Source: Candidatus Coatesiibacteriota bacterium
Lineage (GTDB): Bacteria > JAFGND01
NCBI GenBank assembly: GCA_016927185.1
Contig: JAFGND010000036.1
Span: 1 to 52,174 of the forward strand
Direction: 5' to 3'
DNA: 52,174 bases
Part shown: positions 1 to 7,510 of the stretch, piece after piece
Layout: the number at the start of each line of letters is the position of its first letter
Position numbering within the stretch: the stretch's first letter is position 1
Notes under the pieces: generated by a model
The model's input: the letters and a program-made list of their open reading frames with translations, nothing else
Database searches by the model: none
What the model was told of the DNA's origin: nothing
Translations under genes and position numbers: made by a program

Positions 1-355
1 GACCTTTTCTTTATAATTATATACTGAGATTCATATCTCCTGTATGCATCAATAAACAATAGTGAGAAGCTATGTTTTATATAATTCACTGATTCATAAT
101 TAAAATCAGACTCTTATCAGTAAATCATTATCTAAGGTTTTCCATATAATTATTAAGGTAAGAAAATTATAAATGTAAGAGTCTCCCCCCTCTCCTTGCA
201 GGAGAGGGGTATAGGGGTGAGGTTCATGCAAATTGGCAGAGGGTAAGGTTTTATTCCTAGCCCTCATCCTCAATCCTTCTCCCCCAAGGAGAAGGAAGAA
301 GCTAGCAGCTAATCCATCATTCCCCTCTCCTTGCAGGAGAGGGGCTAGGGGTGAG
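1..355. repeat. Left arm of a 355-364 bp terminal inverted repeat
   Basis: This stretch reads as the reverse complement of 51723-52086, with only scattered mismatches and small indels by eye. The outer half is AT-rich. The inner half carries two palindromes with CCCCTCTCC and GGAGAGGGG stems around a TTGCA loop (187-209 and 322-344) and one with CCTTCTCC and GGAGAAGG stems (275-295). No protein is encoded. It looks like a non-autonomous dispersed repeat (MITE-like or REP-like). Since it begins at base 1, its outer edge may lie outside the window. That it is mobile is inference. Confidence 0.85.
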
Positions 356-411
356 ATTTACAATTCAGTCCATGATGTCTAGGGGTTAGATTATAGAATT
401 ATTTTCTTTTC

Positions 412-599
412 TTGACAGTATTAGCCATTTTTGAAACGTGTGCAGAAGTTGAATTAACAGAGGGAGAAAAATAGTTCAAACCAGCTGATATATCCTTTTT
501 CAGGAAATCTTTCAAACAGTCTTCTCTTTTCAAACAATCAACAAGTTCTTCAAATCATTTTCAGTTTTCAAACTTTTTACATATTTCAAAGGAGGGAGT
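412..599 (+). promoter_or_regulatory. Leader of the homocysteine operon with regularly spaced TTCAAA repeats
   Basis: A TTGACA hexamer lies at 412-417 but has no good -10 box 17 bases downstream. The leader then carries TTCAAA at 475, 511, 529, 549, 567 and 585. The last five are spaced 18, 20, 18 and 18 bases, and the final copy abuts the GGAGGG ribosome binding site at 591-596. The flanking bases resemble each other (TTTTCAAAC in two copies). This looks like a degenerate 18-base tandem repeat or a set of protein or RNA binding sites. The function is unknown. Confidence 0.5.
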
Positions 600-1754
600 A
601 TGAGCACAGCAAAAAGTTTTGATGAGATAAACGAGAAAATAAGAAATGGCAAGGCAGTTGTACTTACTGCTGAAGAAGTATCAAGAATGTCTCTGGAGTT
701 GAAACCTTCCGAGATTGCAAAAAAGGTGGATGTTGTAACAACAGGAACATTCGCCCCGATGTGTTCGTCAGGAGTATTCATCAATTTCGGTCATTCAGAT
801 CCTCCAATCAGGATGCAGAATGTTCTTCTCAATAATGTCCCTGCATATGGAGGGATAGCTGCTGTTGATGCATATCTGGGAGCTACACAGACCGCTATGG
901 ACAGGACGGATTACGGTGGAGCTCATGTAATAGAGGAGCTCCTGTCGGGCAAAGATATAAAGCTGAAAGCAACGAGCTGCGGTACTGACTGCTATCCAAG
1001 AAAGGAAATAGAGACAATAATAAACAAGGAAACAGTAAACGAGATTATTCTTTTCAATCCAAGAAATGCTTACCAGAACTATCCAGTAGCAGTTAACAGC
1101 TCAAAAAAGACACTGTATACTTATATGGGCATGTTATTTCCCAATTACAGGAATGCAACATATTCTACTTCAGGAGAGCTTAGTCCGTTGCTGAATGATC
1201 CAGAGCTGAGAACAATCGGCATTGGAACAGCAATATTCTTGAGTGGAGCTAAGGGATTTGTTGCATGGAATGGGACCCAGTTTAACACAAAAAAACCAAG
1301 AAATTCACTTGGAATTCCAGTATCAAATGCAGCAACCCTTTCTGTTATCGGGAATCTGAAGGAAATGTCACCTGATTTCCTGAAAGCTGCATATTACAGG
1401 AAATACGGTGTAAGCATATTCATCGGTATTGGAATACCCATTCCTGTGATAGATGAAGACATTGCCAAATCCGTATCTGTAAGAAATGAGCAGATTGAGA
1501 CAATAATTTGTGATTATGGAACCAGCGGACATCCAGAAATAGGAAGAACCAATTACAAGGCTCTTCAGGATGGATTTATAGAATTAAATGGAAAAAGGAT
1601 AAGAACAGCATCCATGTCAAGCATGTTCAAGGCAAGGCAGATTGCTGAAACACTGAAAAACTGGATAAAAAAGGATAAGTTCCAGATAAACGAACCAGTC
1701 CAGCAATTGCCTTTCAATACGTCATTGAACAGCCTGAAGATAAGGAGTGAATGA
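600..1754 (+). CDS. DUF39 L-aspartate semialdehyde sulfurtransferase (homocysteine biosynthesis)
   Basis: 384 residues. The protein matches the DUF39/COG1900 family typified by Methanosarcina acetivorans MA1821, which with a partner ferredoxin puts reduced sulfur onto aspartate semialdehyde to give homocysteine without O-acylhomoserine. Conserved cysteines are visible at residue 55 (APMCSSG) and at 127 and 131 (TSCGTDC), with glycine-rich blocks near 83-86 and 206-216. The ATG follows GGAGGG by a few bases. The stop sits one base before the ATG of the ferredoxin partner, and UPF0280 follows, the same three families linked to this pathway in archaea. The product is probably cytoplasmic. The family call is firm; the reaction is inferred from the archaeal system. 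Confidence 0.9.
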   Translation: MSTAKSFDEINEKIRNGKAVVLTAEEVSRMSLELKPSEIAKKVDVVTTGTFAPMCSSGVFINFGHSDPPIRMQNVLLNNVPAYGGIAAVDAYLGATQTAMDRTDYGGAHVIEELLSGKDIKLKATSCGTDCYPRKEIETIINKETVNEIILFNPRNAYQNYPVAVNSSKKTLYTYMGMLFPNYRNATYSTSGELSPLLNDPELRTIGIGTAIFLSGAKGFVAWNGTQFNTKKPRNSLGIPVSNAATLSVIGNLKEMSPDFLKAAYYRKYGVSIFIGIGIPIPVIDEDIAKSVSVRNEQIETIICDYGTSGHPEIGRTNYKALQDGFIELNGKRIRTASMSSMFKARQIAETLKNWIKKDKFQINEPVQQLPFNTSLNSLKIRSE

Positions 1755-1755
1755 A

Positions 1756-2166
1756 ATGAAAAAGAGATTGATATTGAACTTCACGGAAGGAAATGTGGAA
1801 GAACCAATAACCTACTTCCTCATAAAGAACTATGATCTTCTTGTAAACATCCTGAAGGCAGAAATTTATCCTGAAGAGGGTGGCAATCTGCTTATGGAAA
1901 TGGAAGGGGATGAGAAGACAATCAAGAAAAGTATAAACTATCTTAAAAGCAGGAATGTCGAAGTAGTAAATGTAGACAGGAAAATCCACTTCAGGGAAGA
2001 AGATTGCATTTATTGTGGTTCATGCACTGCTGTCTGCTGCACAGGCAGTCTTTCAATTGACAAGAAAACATGGAAGATTGTGTTCAACAAGGAAAAATGC
2101 CTTGTTTGTGGATTATGTGCTGAAGCATGTCCTCTTAGCCTGTTTGAAGTAAGCTTCGGGAATTGA
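1756..2166 (+). CDS. NIL-domain ferredoxin, partner of the DUF39 sulfurtransferase
   Basis: 136 residues from the ATG at 1756, preferred over the in-frame GTG at 1747 because TAAGGAG lies just upstream of it. Residues 1-75 resemble the NIL ligand-binding domain. Residues 80-136 hold two [4Fe-4S] motifs, CIYCGSCTAVC followed by a cysteine in the CTG, then CLVCGLCAEACP. The layout matches MA1822, the electron and sulfur-transfer partner of MA1821. It starts one base after the upstream stop, so it is very likely translationally coupled. It should supply electrons or hold sulfide for homocysteine formation. Confidence 0.88.
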   Translation: MKKRLILNFTEGNVEEPITYFLIKNYDLLVNILKAEIYPEEGGNLLMEMEGDEKTIKKSINYLKSRNVEVVNVDRKIHFREEDCIYCGSCTAVCCTGSLSIDKKTWKIVFNKEKCLVCGLCAEACPLSLFEVSFGN

Positions 2167-2167
2167 A

Positions 2168-2905
2168 ATGGAAAGATTTTATAGGAATAATCCTGGAGAA
2201 GGACGCTTCATTACATTTACAGCCAGATATCTTCAGACAGATTTATGGATAGCAGTAGATTCATCTTCATATAATGAGAAAATGAAGAAATTCGCTTCTG
2301 AAAGAACAAGGGAATTGAGGCATAAACTTGATGCTTACATAGACAGCAATCCCTCTTTTCAAACAAGCCTGGAACCATTACAGGAAACTCAGGATGCTCC
2401 ACCTATAGCCATCGAGATGATAAAAGCTTCTCAGAAGGCAGACGTAGGACCGATGGCAGCAGTAGCTGGAGCATTTTCAGAGCGAATTGCAAGGGATTTG
2501 CTTAATGAATTCATGATAAATGAGATAATTGTAGAAAATGGGGGTGATATCTGGCTTTATATAAAAGACAGTATCACCTTGTCTGTTTATGCAGGAAAAT
2601 CACCTCTTTCCGGGAAAATAGGGCTTCAAATAGACACACTAGATAAGGGGTTGGGAATATGCACATCATCAGCTACAGTAGGTCATTCCCTGAGTTTCGG
2701 GAAGGCAGATGCAGTTACCATTGTATCTTGGAATGCAGCTCTTGCTGATGCATATGCCACATCAATATGCAACATGATAAATGATAATTCTGATGTAGAG
2801 AAAGCATTGGATATGACAAGTGAGATAGATGATATTATATCCAGCGTGATTATTATCCATGACAAAATAGGTATAAACGGGATTTTCAAAATAAAGTTAT
2901 TGTAA
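2168..2905 (+). CDS. UPF0280 (COG2122, ApbE-like fold) protein of the homocysteine module
   Basis: 245 residues, starting one base after the ferredoxin stop. The protein has the COG2122/UPF0280 pattern: an N-terminal block with FTARYLQTDLWIAVD, then GPMAAVAGAFSE and IVENGGDIW, which resemble the FAD-binding motifs of ApbE flavin transferases, and a late GICTSSATVGHSLSFGKADA block. In Methanosarcina a COG2122 gene (MA1715) was linked genetically to the same homocysteine route. Its exact chemistry is not known to me; a role in maturing or protecting the sulfurtransferase complex is possible. It converges on smpB with only 7 bases between. Confidence 0.82.
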   Translation: MERFYRNNPGEGRFITFTARYLQTDLWIAVDSSSYNEKMKKFASERTRELRHKLDAYIDSNPSFQTSLEPLQETQDAPPIAIEMIKASQKADVGPMAAVAGAFSERIARDLLNEFMINEIIVENGGDIWLYIKDSITLSVYAGKSPLSGKIGLQIDTLDKGLGICTSSATVGHSLSFGKADAVTIVSWNAALADAYATSICNMINDNSDVEKALDMTSEIDDIISSVIIIHDKIGINGIFKIKLL

Positions 2906-2912
2906 ATTCAGT

Positions 2913-3386
2913 CTAATATCTCTTTTTCAGGCTTTCCTTCAAGTCTCTCTGCATTTCCCTTTGCTGATCCCGCTTCTTTATATCTTCCCTTTTGTCATAC
3001 AGCTTTTTCCCCTGAGCAAGACCTATTTCAACCTTGACAAGACCTGCTTTCAGGTAAATGGACAGGGGGACTATTGTAAATCCCTTCTCTTCAACTTTGT
3101 TCTTTAGTCTTTTCAGTTCTTTTTTTGTAAGCAGGAGTTTCCTCTTTCTTTCAGGGGTATGATTGAAAAAATTCCCCTGTTCATAAGGAGCTATATAAAA
3201 ACCTTCGAGAAACAGCTCATTATCATAGAATCTTGCATAGCTGTCTTTGAAAGCGATTTTTGAATCCCTTATTGATTTCACTTCAGTCCCTACAAGCACA
3301 ATACCTGCTTCAAAATGCTCTATTATTGTATAAAGCGAAAAGGCTTTTCTGTTCCTCATTATAGGTTTTATTTTATCATTTTTCAT
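2913..3386 (-). CDS. smpB: SsrA-binding protein SmpB
   Basis: 157 residues from the ATG at 3386. SmpB binds tmRNA and delivers it to stalled ribosomes for trans-translation. The family motifs are present: NRKAF near the start, EAGIVLVGTEVKSIRDSKI, FKDSYARF, ERKRKLLLTKKEL, GFTIVPLSIYLKAGLVKVEIGLAQGKKLYDKR, and a basic tail ending in DLKESLKKRY. A TTG at 3422 would add 12 residues, but the family usually begins about nine residues before NxKA, which favours 3386. No clear Shine-Dalgarno is visible for either start. The tmRNA gene is not in this window. Confidence 0.95.
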   Translation of the reverse strand: MKNDKIKPIMRNRKAFSLYTIIEHFEAGIVLVGTEVKSIRDSKIAFKDSYARFYDNELFLEGFYIAPYEQGNFFNHTPERKRKLLLTKKELKRLKNKVEEKGFTIVPLSIYLKAGLVKVEIGLAQGKKLYDKREDIKKRDQQREMQRDLKESLKKRY

Positions 3387-3451
3387 TATGGAGAAGGATT
3401 TTATCTTGACTAAAAAGGGCAAGCTAATTTCTTATGCGGGATATTGCTATT

Positions 3452-3536
3452 GCCGAAGTGGTGGAATTGGTAGACGCGCTAGATTCAGGGTCTAGTGGAG
3501 AGTATCTCTGTAGGGGTTCAAATCCCCTCTTCGGCA
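3452..3536 (+). tRNA. tRNA-Leu (anticodon CAG)
   Basis: 85 bases with acceptor stem GCCGAAG pairing with CTTCGGC and discriminator A. The D arm contains TGGTAGACGCG, the anticodon stem CTAGA/TCTAG encloses loop TTCAGGG giving anticodon CAG, the variable arm is long as expected for a class II tRNA, and the T loop reads GGTTCAAATCC. CCA is not encoded. The gene at 3562 follows 25 bases later. Confidence 0.95.
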
Positions 3537-3561
3537 ATAAAAACCATCAAAATTCGTATTT

Positions 3562-4362
3562 ATGAGAATTTGCGCAAAAACAACTTCATTGATCTTGCTT
3601 TTGATTTCGTATTCTGATTTATCATCAGATGGACCATTAGAAAAACTTAGTGATGCACCTTATAATCCGGCATTATTTGCACTTGTAAGCAGTTATTCAG
3701 TCAGCACCCAATACTCTGAGACAGATAGTTTTCAGGAAACTGGTTTCATGTTTTCCAGAAAAACAAGAAATGCTGGATGTTTTTCTTTCATGCTGAAGGG
3801 CAAGTCTTTCAAGGAGGATACGAAGCAAGAACAGCAGATGGAATCTGGAATAATTTGGAGTTATAATTTAAGAACTCTCTTGTTTGGGGTAAGTATGAAA
3901 CCTGCAATTACTTCGTTCAATAATGAGGATGAGAAAAAAAGTATTTCAGCCAGTTCAGATATTGGATTATGCATGCCAGTGTTTGATGAGAATCTTATCT
4001 GCCTCTCTGTTTCAGATATAGCATATACTGACTATTTTATTCGTTCGAGAAGCTTGCAGATTGAATATTGGGGTAAAATTATTTCGGGTATGAATTTTCT
4101 TGGTGGGATAACCTCTGACAGCGATAATATCGAGGGGAATGTCTATTTTGAAATGAATTTGAAACCCGGTAAAGTCATCAGGAAATTCCCTGACTTCATG
4201 TGCACATCAATCGGTATTGAAAAAGGGATTAACAGGAACAGTTCAAAAACATTTAATATTGCTATAGAGTTTTATACAAAGGGATACTACGCAGGCTTGA
4301 AGAATGCAAACAGCACTGATAACAAATCTTCAATAAGCGGATATATTGGCATTGATTTCTGA
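3562..4362 (+). CDS. Exported protein, probable outer-membrane beta-barrel
   Basis: 266 residues. The N terminus (a basic start, a hydrophobic stretch LILLLISYSD, then small residues) looks like a signal peptide. The mature part opens with DAPYNPALFAL, reminiscent of the NPA motif near the start of PorV/UPF0164-type outer-membrane proteins of FCB bacteria. It then alternates polar and hydrophobic residues with many aromatic strand ends and finishes with YIGIDF, an aromatic C terminus typical of barrels. No specific function is recognised. It starts 25 bases after tRNA-Leu with no clear ribosome binding site. Confidence 0.55.
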   Translation: MRICAKTTSLILLLISYSDLSSDGPLEKLSDAPYNPALFALVSSYSVSTQYSETDSFQETGFMFSRKTRNAGCFSFMLKGKSFKEDTKQEQQMESGIIWSYNLRTLLFGVSMKPAITSFNNEDEKKSISASSDIGLCMPVFDENLICLSVSDIAYTDYFIRSRSLQIEYWGKIISGMNFLGGITSDSDNIEGNVYFEMNLKPGKVIRKFPDFMCTSIGIEKGINRNSSKTFNIAIEFYTKGYYAGLKNANSTDNKSSISGYIGIDF

Positions 4363-4489
4363 AAGATGCAAAAGATTTTCCTATAATCACTTGACATAAG
4401 AAACAATCAATAGCTTCATGGAATTGAATTTCTGATTGATGAGCAATTTGCTTTGTTTTTATCAATGTTTTGCTTGGTGAGGTTACCAG

Positions 4490-5773
4490 ATTAATTTTTC
4501 TTTCTTCAAATTCCTGAACAGATTTTATCTTATTATATCTATGATTCTATTTCTTCAGGGATCACTTTCAGCTCAATATGTTTTCATAAATATGGATGCT
4601 GAACAAACCAATCATTTGAAAGCCTATGGGATTGCTTACAGGGCTCTTCAAAAAGGGAGCAAGATACACTGGCTTCTGAATTACAAGGGAGGGAGTTTTC
4701 TCATTCCAGCAAGTGATGAGATTAAGAAGGAGGCACTTTTAAAAGGAGTTTCTTTTGAAGAACTTGCTGAAGAAGATTTCAAGAAAATTGTTGAGATAAT
4801 TGAGAAAAGCAATATGGAGGACATGATTTTAGAGAAAGCTCCCAGAATAGGTATTTATACTCCACCAAACAAGCAACCATGGGATGACGCTGTTACACTT
4901 GCATTGACATATGCCGAGATTTCTTACAAGGCTTTGTATGATGTAGAAATACTGAAGGAAGGGCAACTTAAAGATATTGACTGGTTGCATCTGCATCATG
5001 AGGATTTCACAGGGCAATATGGGAAATTCTATTCTACTTACAAGGATTATGAATGGTACAAGCAGGATCAGGAAATAAATGAAAGAACTGCCAAAGAGTT
5101 GGGTTTTGCAAAAGTATCTAAACTGAAACTGGCTATAGTACTTGCAATAAGGGAATTTGTAGAGAAGGGCGGGTTTCTTTTTGCAATGTGCAGTGCAACA
5201 GAGACTCTTGATATTGCTCTTGCTGCACAAAGAGTAGACATAGTATCGGAAGAATTTGATGGAGATGGATTTGACAGAGAAGCTGATTCAAAACTGGCAT
5301 TTAATGAATGCCTTGCTTTCGAGAATTTCAAGTTATGCTATGATCCATATATTTATAGGTTCTCTGATATAGATGTCAGTGAGGAAGCAAACAGGCGAAG
5401 TGAAAACGGGGAAAGGATTTCTCTTTTCAGTTTTTCAGCTAAACTGGACTTTGTCCCGACAATGTTAACCCAGTGCCACCAGAAAATCTTGAAGGGATTT
5501 TTAGGACAGACAACAGGTTTTCATAAGCGGGTCGTAAAAAAAAGGATAATTATTCTTGCAGATGTACCTGGAAGTGATGAAATTAAATATATTCATGGAG
5601 TCTGGGGGAAAGGGATGTTTGCTTTTCTCGGGGGACATGATCCAGAGGATTTCAAGCACATGGTTGGAGAGGATGCCACAAATTTGGACTTGCATAAAAA
5701 CTCACCCGGATATCGACTTATCCTGAATAATGTTTTGTTTCCAGCTGCAAAAAAGAAAAGACAGAAGACATGA
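4490..5773 (+). CDS. Conserved exported protein of the group often labelled asparagine synthetase B
   Basis: 427 residues if translation begins at ATT 4490; 410 residues from the conventional ATG at 4541. The ATT is preceded seven bases upstream by GAGG and gives a full signal peptide (MNFSFFKFLNRFYLIISMI.. to LSAQ), whereas the ATG has no ribosome binding site and leaves a very short leader. The mature protein begins YVFINMDAEQTNHLKAYG and contains WLLNYKGGSF, HLHHEDF, FLFAMCSATE and GGHDPED. I know this pattern from FCB proteins labelled asparagine synthetase B, but no glutaminase or ATP-pyrophosphatase motif is present, so that label is not supported. It may have a glutamine-amidotransferase-like fold. 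It overlaps lpxK by 4 bases. Confidence 0.7.
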   Translation: MNFSFFKFLNRFYLIISMILFLQGSLSAQYVFINMDAEQTNHLKAYGIAYRALQKGSKIHWLLNYKGGSFLIPASDEIKKEALLKGVSFEELAEEDFKKIVEIIEKSNMEDMILEKAPRIGIYTPPNKQPWDDAVTLALTYAEISYKALYDVEILKEGQLKDIDWLHLHHEDFTGQYGKFYSTYKDYEWYKQDQEINERTAKELGFAKVSKLKLAIVLAIREFVEKGGFLFAMCSATETLDIALAAQRVDIVSEEFDGDGFDREADSKLAFNECLAFENFKLCYDPYIYRFSDIDVSEEANRRSENGERISLFSFSAKLDFVPTMLTQCHQKILKGFLGQTTGFHKRVVKKRIIILADVPGSDEIKYIHGVWGKGMFAFLGGHDPEDFKHMVGEDATNLDLHKNSPGYRLILNNVLFPAAKKKRQKT

Positions 5774-6957
5774 TAAGCCCAAAATGGGTTAGCCTCTTTC
5801 GCGATATTCAGGACGAGCATAAGTCAAGTATAGGACTTAGCATTCTCCGTTTTATTGCTCTTCTTGCATCATATATTTACCGGCTTTATCTTTATATCTA
5901 TAAAATAGTTTTTTCTCTTGGTTTCATTACTTTTGCAGAAATGAGAGTCCCAGTGATAAGCATTGGAAATCTCACTCTGGGAGGAACAGGCAAGACAAGC
6001 AGCGTCGAGTATTTTGCAGATTACATCTCAAGGAAGCTTCATCTTCGGGTATGCATAATTACAAGAGGATATGGAGCTCCCAATATTGATGCCTACAGTG
6101 ATATAGTCCAGGTTGTTGAATCTGATGGGCAGGGGATTAACAAGGACTGGAGGGATGTAGGAGATGAACCTTATCTTCTGGCAGCAAAACTTGTAAGGGT
6201 TCCTGTTGTTGTCTCCAGAGACAAGATAGCTGCATGCAATTATGCTATAGAGAGACTTGGAGCTCAGGTTATCATTCTGGATGACGGCTTTCAATCATGC
6301 TATATAAAGAAGACACTTGAAGTGGTTATGATTTCAGCAGAAAAACCCTTTGGCAACAAGCATCTTTTCCCAAGAGGCATATTGAGGGAACCAATTGATG
6401 GACTTGAAAGAGCTCAGATTGTGCTGATCCTTGATAATTCAGGAAAGCAGAATATACCACTTCTGAGGGAATTCCTTGAACAACATTTCATATTCAGCTA
6501 TGTCAGTCAGGCAAGATACAAGCCTCTTAGCATAAGCGGATTGAATGTTTCCCTGGAGGCTGATATTACAATGTTGAGGGATGCCAAAGTTATGGCTGTT
6601 TGTGGGCTTGGAAGTCCTCATTCTTTCTATCAGACGCTTCAGGACGCAGGGATAGCACTTGTGAAAACTCTTTCATATCCTGACCATTATCCTTATAATG
6701 AAGATGATATGCAGATAATAAATTCCGCTGCAAGACTGGCAAGAGCTGAATTCATAATAACTACTGAGAAGGATGCCTTGAAAATGCCTGTCCTCAAGGG
6801 ACCTTATGTACCTATTCTGGTTCTGCATACCGCTTTTGAGATTGATGAACCAAAGAATCTATATGATATCCTGAAAAAGATTCTTCAAAGTCCTCCTGAT
6901 CCTCATTCATCTGAACAAAAAGCTGGTCTAGGAATTCCCCAGGAAGAGCTTTTCTGA
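5770..6957 (+). CDS. lpxK: Tetraacyldisaccharide 4'-kinase LpxK
   Basis: 395 residues. LpxK phosphorylates the 4' position of the lipid A disaccharide at the inner face of the cytoplasmic membrane. The N terminus has a hydrophobic segment near residues 25-55, followed by the P-loop region VISIGNLTLGGTGKTSSVEYFA (about 59-80) and the family motifs ITRGYG, VGDEPYLLA, ILDDGFQ, FGNKHLFPRGILREP, and SYPDHYPY. The ATG overlaps the upstream stop by four bases, so the two genes are co-translated. It confirms a lipopolysaccharide-bearing outer membrane, in line with lpxC-fabZ and bamA downstream. Confidence 0.95.
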   Translation: MISPKWVSLFRDIQDEHKSSIGLSILRFIALLASYIYRLYLYIYKIVFSLGFITFAEMRVPVISIGNLTLGGTGKTSSVEYFADYISRKLHLRVCIITRGYGAPNIDAYSDIVQVVESDGQGINKDWRDVGDEPYLLAAKLVRVPVVVSRDKIAACNYAIERLGAQVIILDDGFQSCYIKKTLEVVMISAEKPFGNKHLFPRGILREPIDGLERAQIVLILDNSGKQNIPLLREFLEQHFIFSYVSQARYKPLSISGLNVSLEADITMLRDAKVMAVCGLGSPHSFYQTLQDAGIALVKTLSYPDHYPYNEDDMQIINSAARLARAEFIITTEKDALKMPVLKGPYVPILVLHTAFEIDEPKNLYDILKKILQSPPDPHSSEQKAGLGIPQEELF

Positions 6958-7099
6958 AAATGCTATCTTATGATTAAGAAGAAATCTCTGAGATATTTAC
7001 AAGATTATAACCATTTTTGATATGTAACATGTTTCCTTGAAGATTCAGAATCATTATCTTATTGTTACTCTCTCTTGATTATATTTATTGATGCCTTAT

Positions 7100-7495
7100 T
7101 TATGCCTGGAGAAAATAATCTGCAATAGCTCGGTATAAAGTGCTTACTGCCAATATTGAGCAATGCAAATGATCATCGGGCAGACCTTTCAGTCTATCAA
7201 TAACATCGCCAGCTGATATTAACAATGCATTCTGCACAGTCTTCCCCTCTGCCAGGCTTGCAGTCATTGCTGCACAGGATTTTGTGTAATCGCATCCCTG
7301 AGTGTAATATTTAATTTCAGTTATCCTGTTTTCTTTAATAACAAGATAAAACTCCATTTCATCACCACAAGGTCCTTTTAAATATGCAGAACTTGTCGGA
7401 TCATTCATTCTTCCGAATAATTTGGTATCATTAAGGAGTTCCTGCACTTCTTGTGGATAACAAGGCAGGTTTTCTTTGTCATCGGATTTATTCAC
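7100..7495 (-). CDS. NifU/IscU-like Fe-S scaffold protein
   Basis: 131 residues. The protein resembles the N-terminal scaffold domain of NifU/IscU, with three cysteines in the usual order: GPCGDEMEF, GCDYTKSCAAMTASLAEG and HCSILAV. The usual C-terminal NifU domain is absent, and the N terminus NLPCYPQEVQELLNDTKLFGRM differs from IscU. It is the last gene of the minus-strand operon holding two MinD-like ferredoxin ATPases and two NifX-like proteins, 15 bases after the upstream stop. A role in holding or passing Fe-S clusters in that module is inferred. It converges on lpxK across a 142-base gap with no obvious terminator. Confidence 0.8.
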   Translation of the reverse strand: MNKSDDKENLPCYPQEVQELLNDTKLFGRMNDPTSSAYLKGPCGDEMEFYLVIKENRITEIKYYTQGCDYTKSCAAMTASLAEGKTVQNALLISAGDVIDRLKGLPDDHLHCSILAVSTLYRAIADYFLQA

Positions 7496-7510
7496 ATACT
7501 CTCCTTCCTT

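Noticed and set aside
181-344. A CRISPR array, because short CTCTCC-rich units recur
   Set aside because: The units are palindromic stems with conserved spacers between them, not constant repeats with unique spacers, and no cas gene is present.
412-440. A sigma-70 promoter at TTGACA 412-417
   Set aside because: The bases 17 downstream read AACGTG, which is not a -10 box, so only the hexamer is noted.
4490-5773. A genuine asparagine synthetase
   Set aside because: No N-terminal Cys2 glutaminase motif or SGGxDS loop; the real asnB is at 14316-16166.
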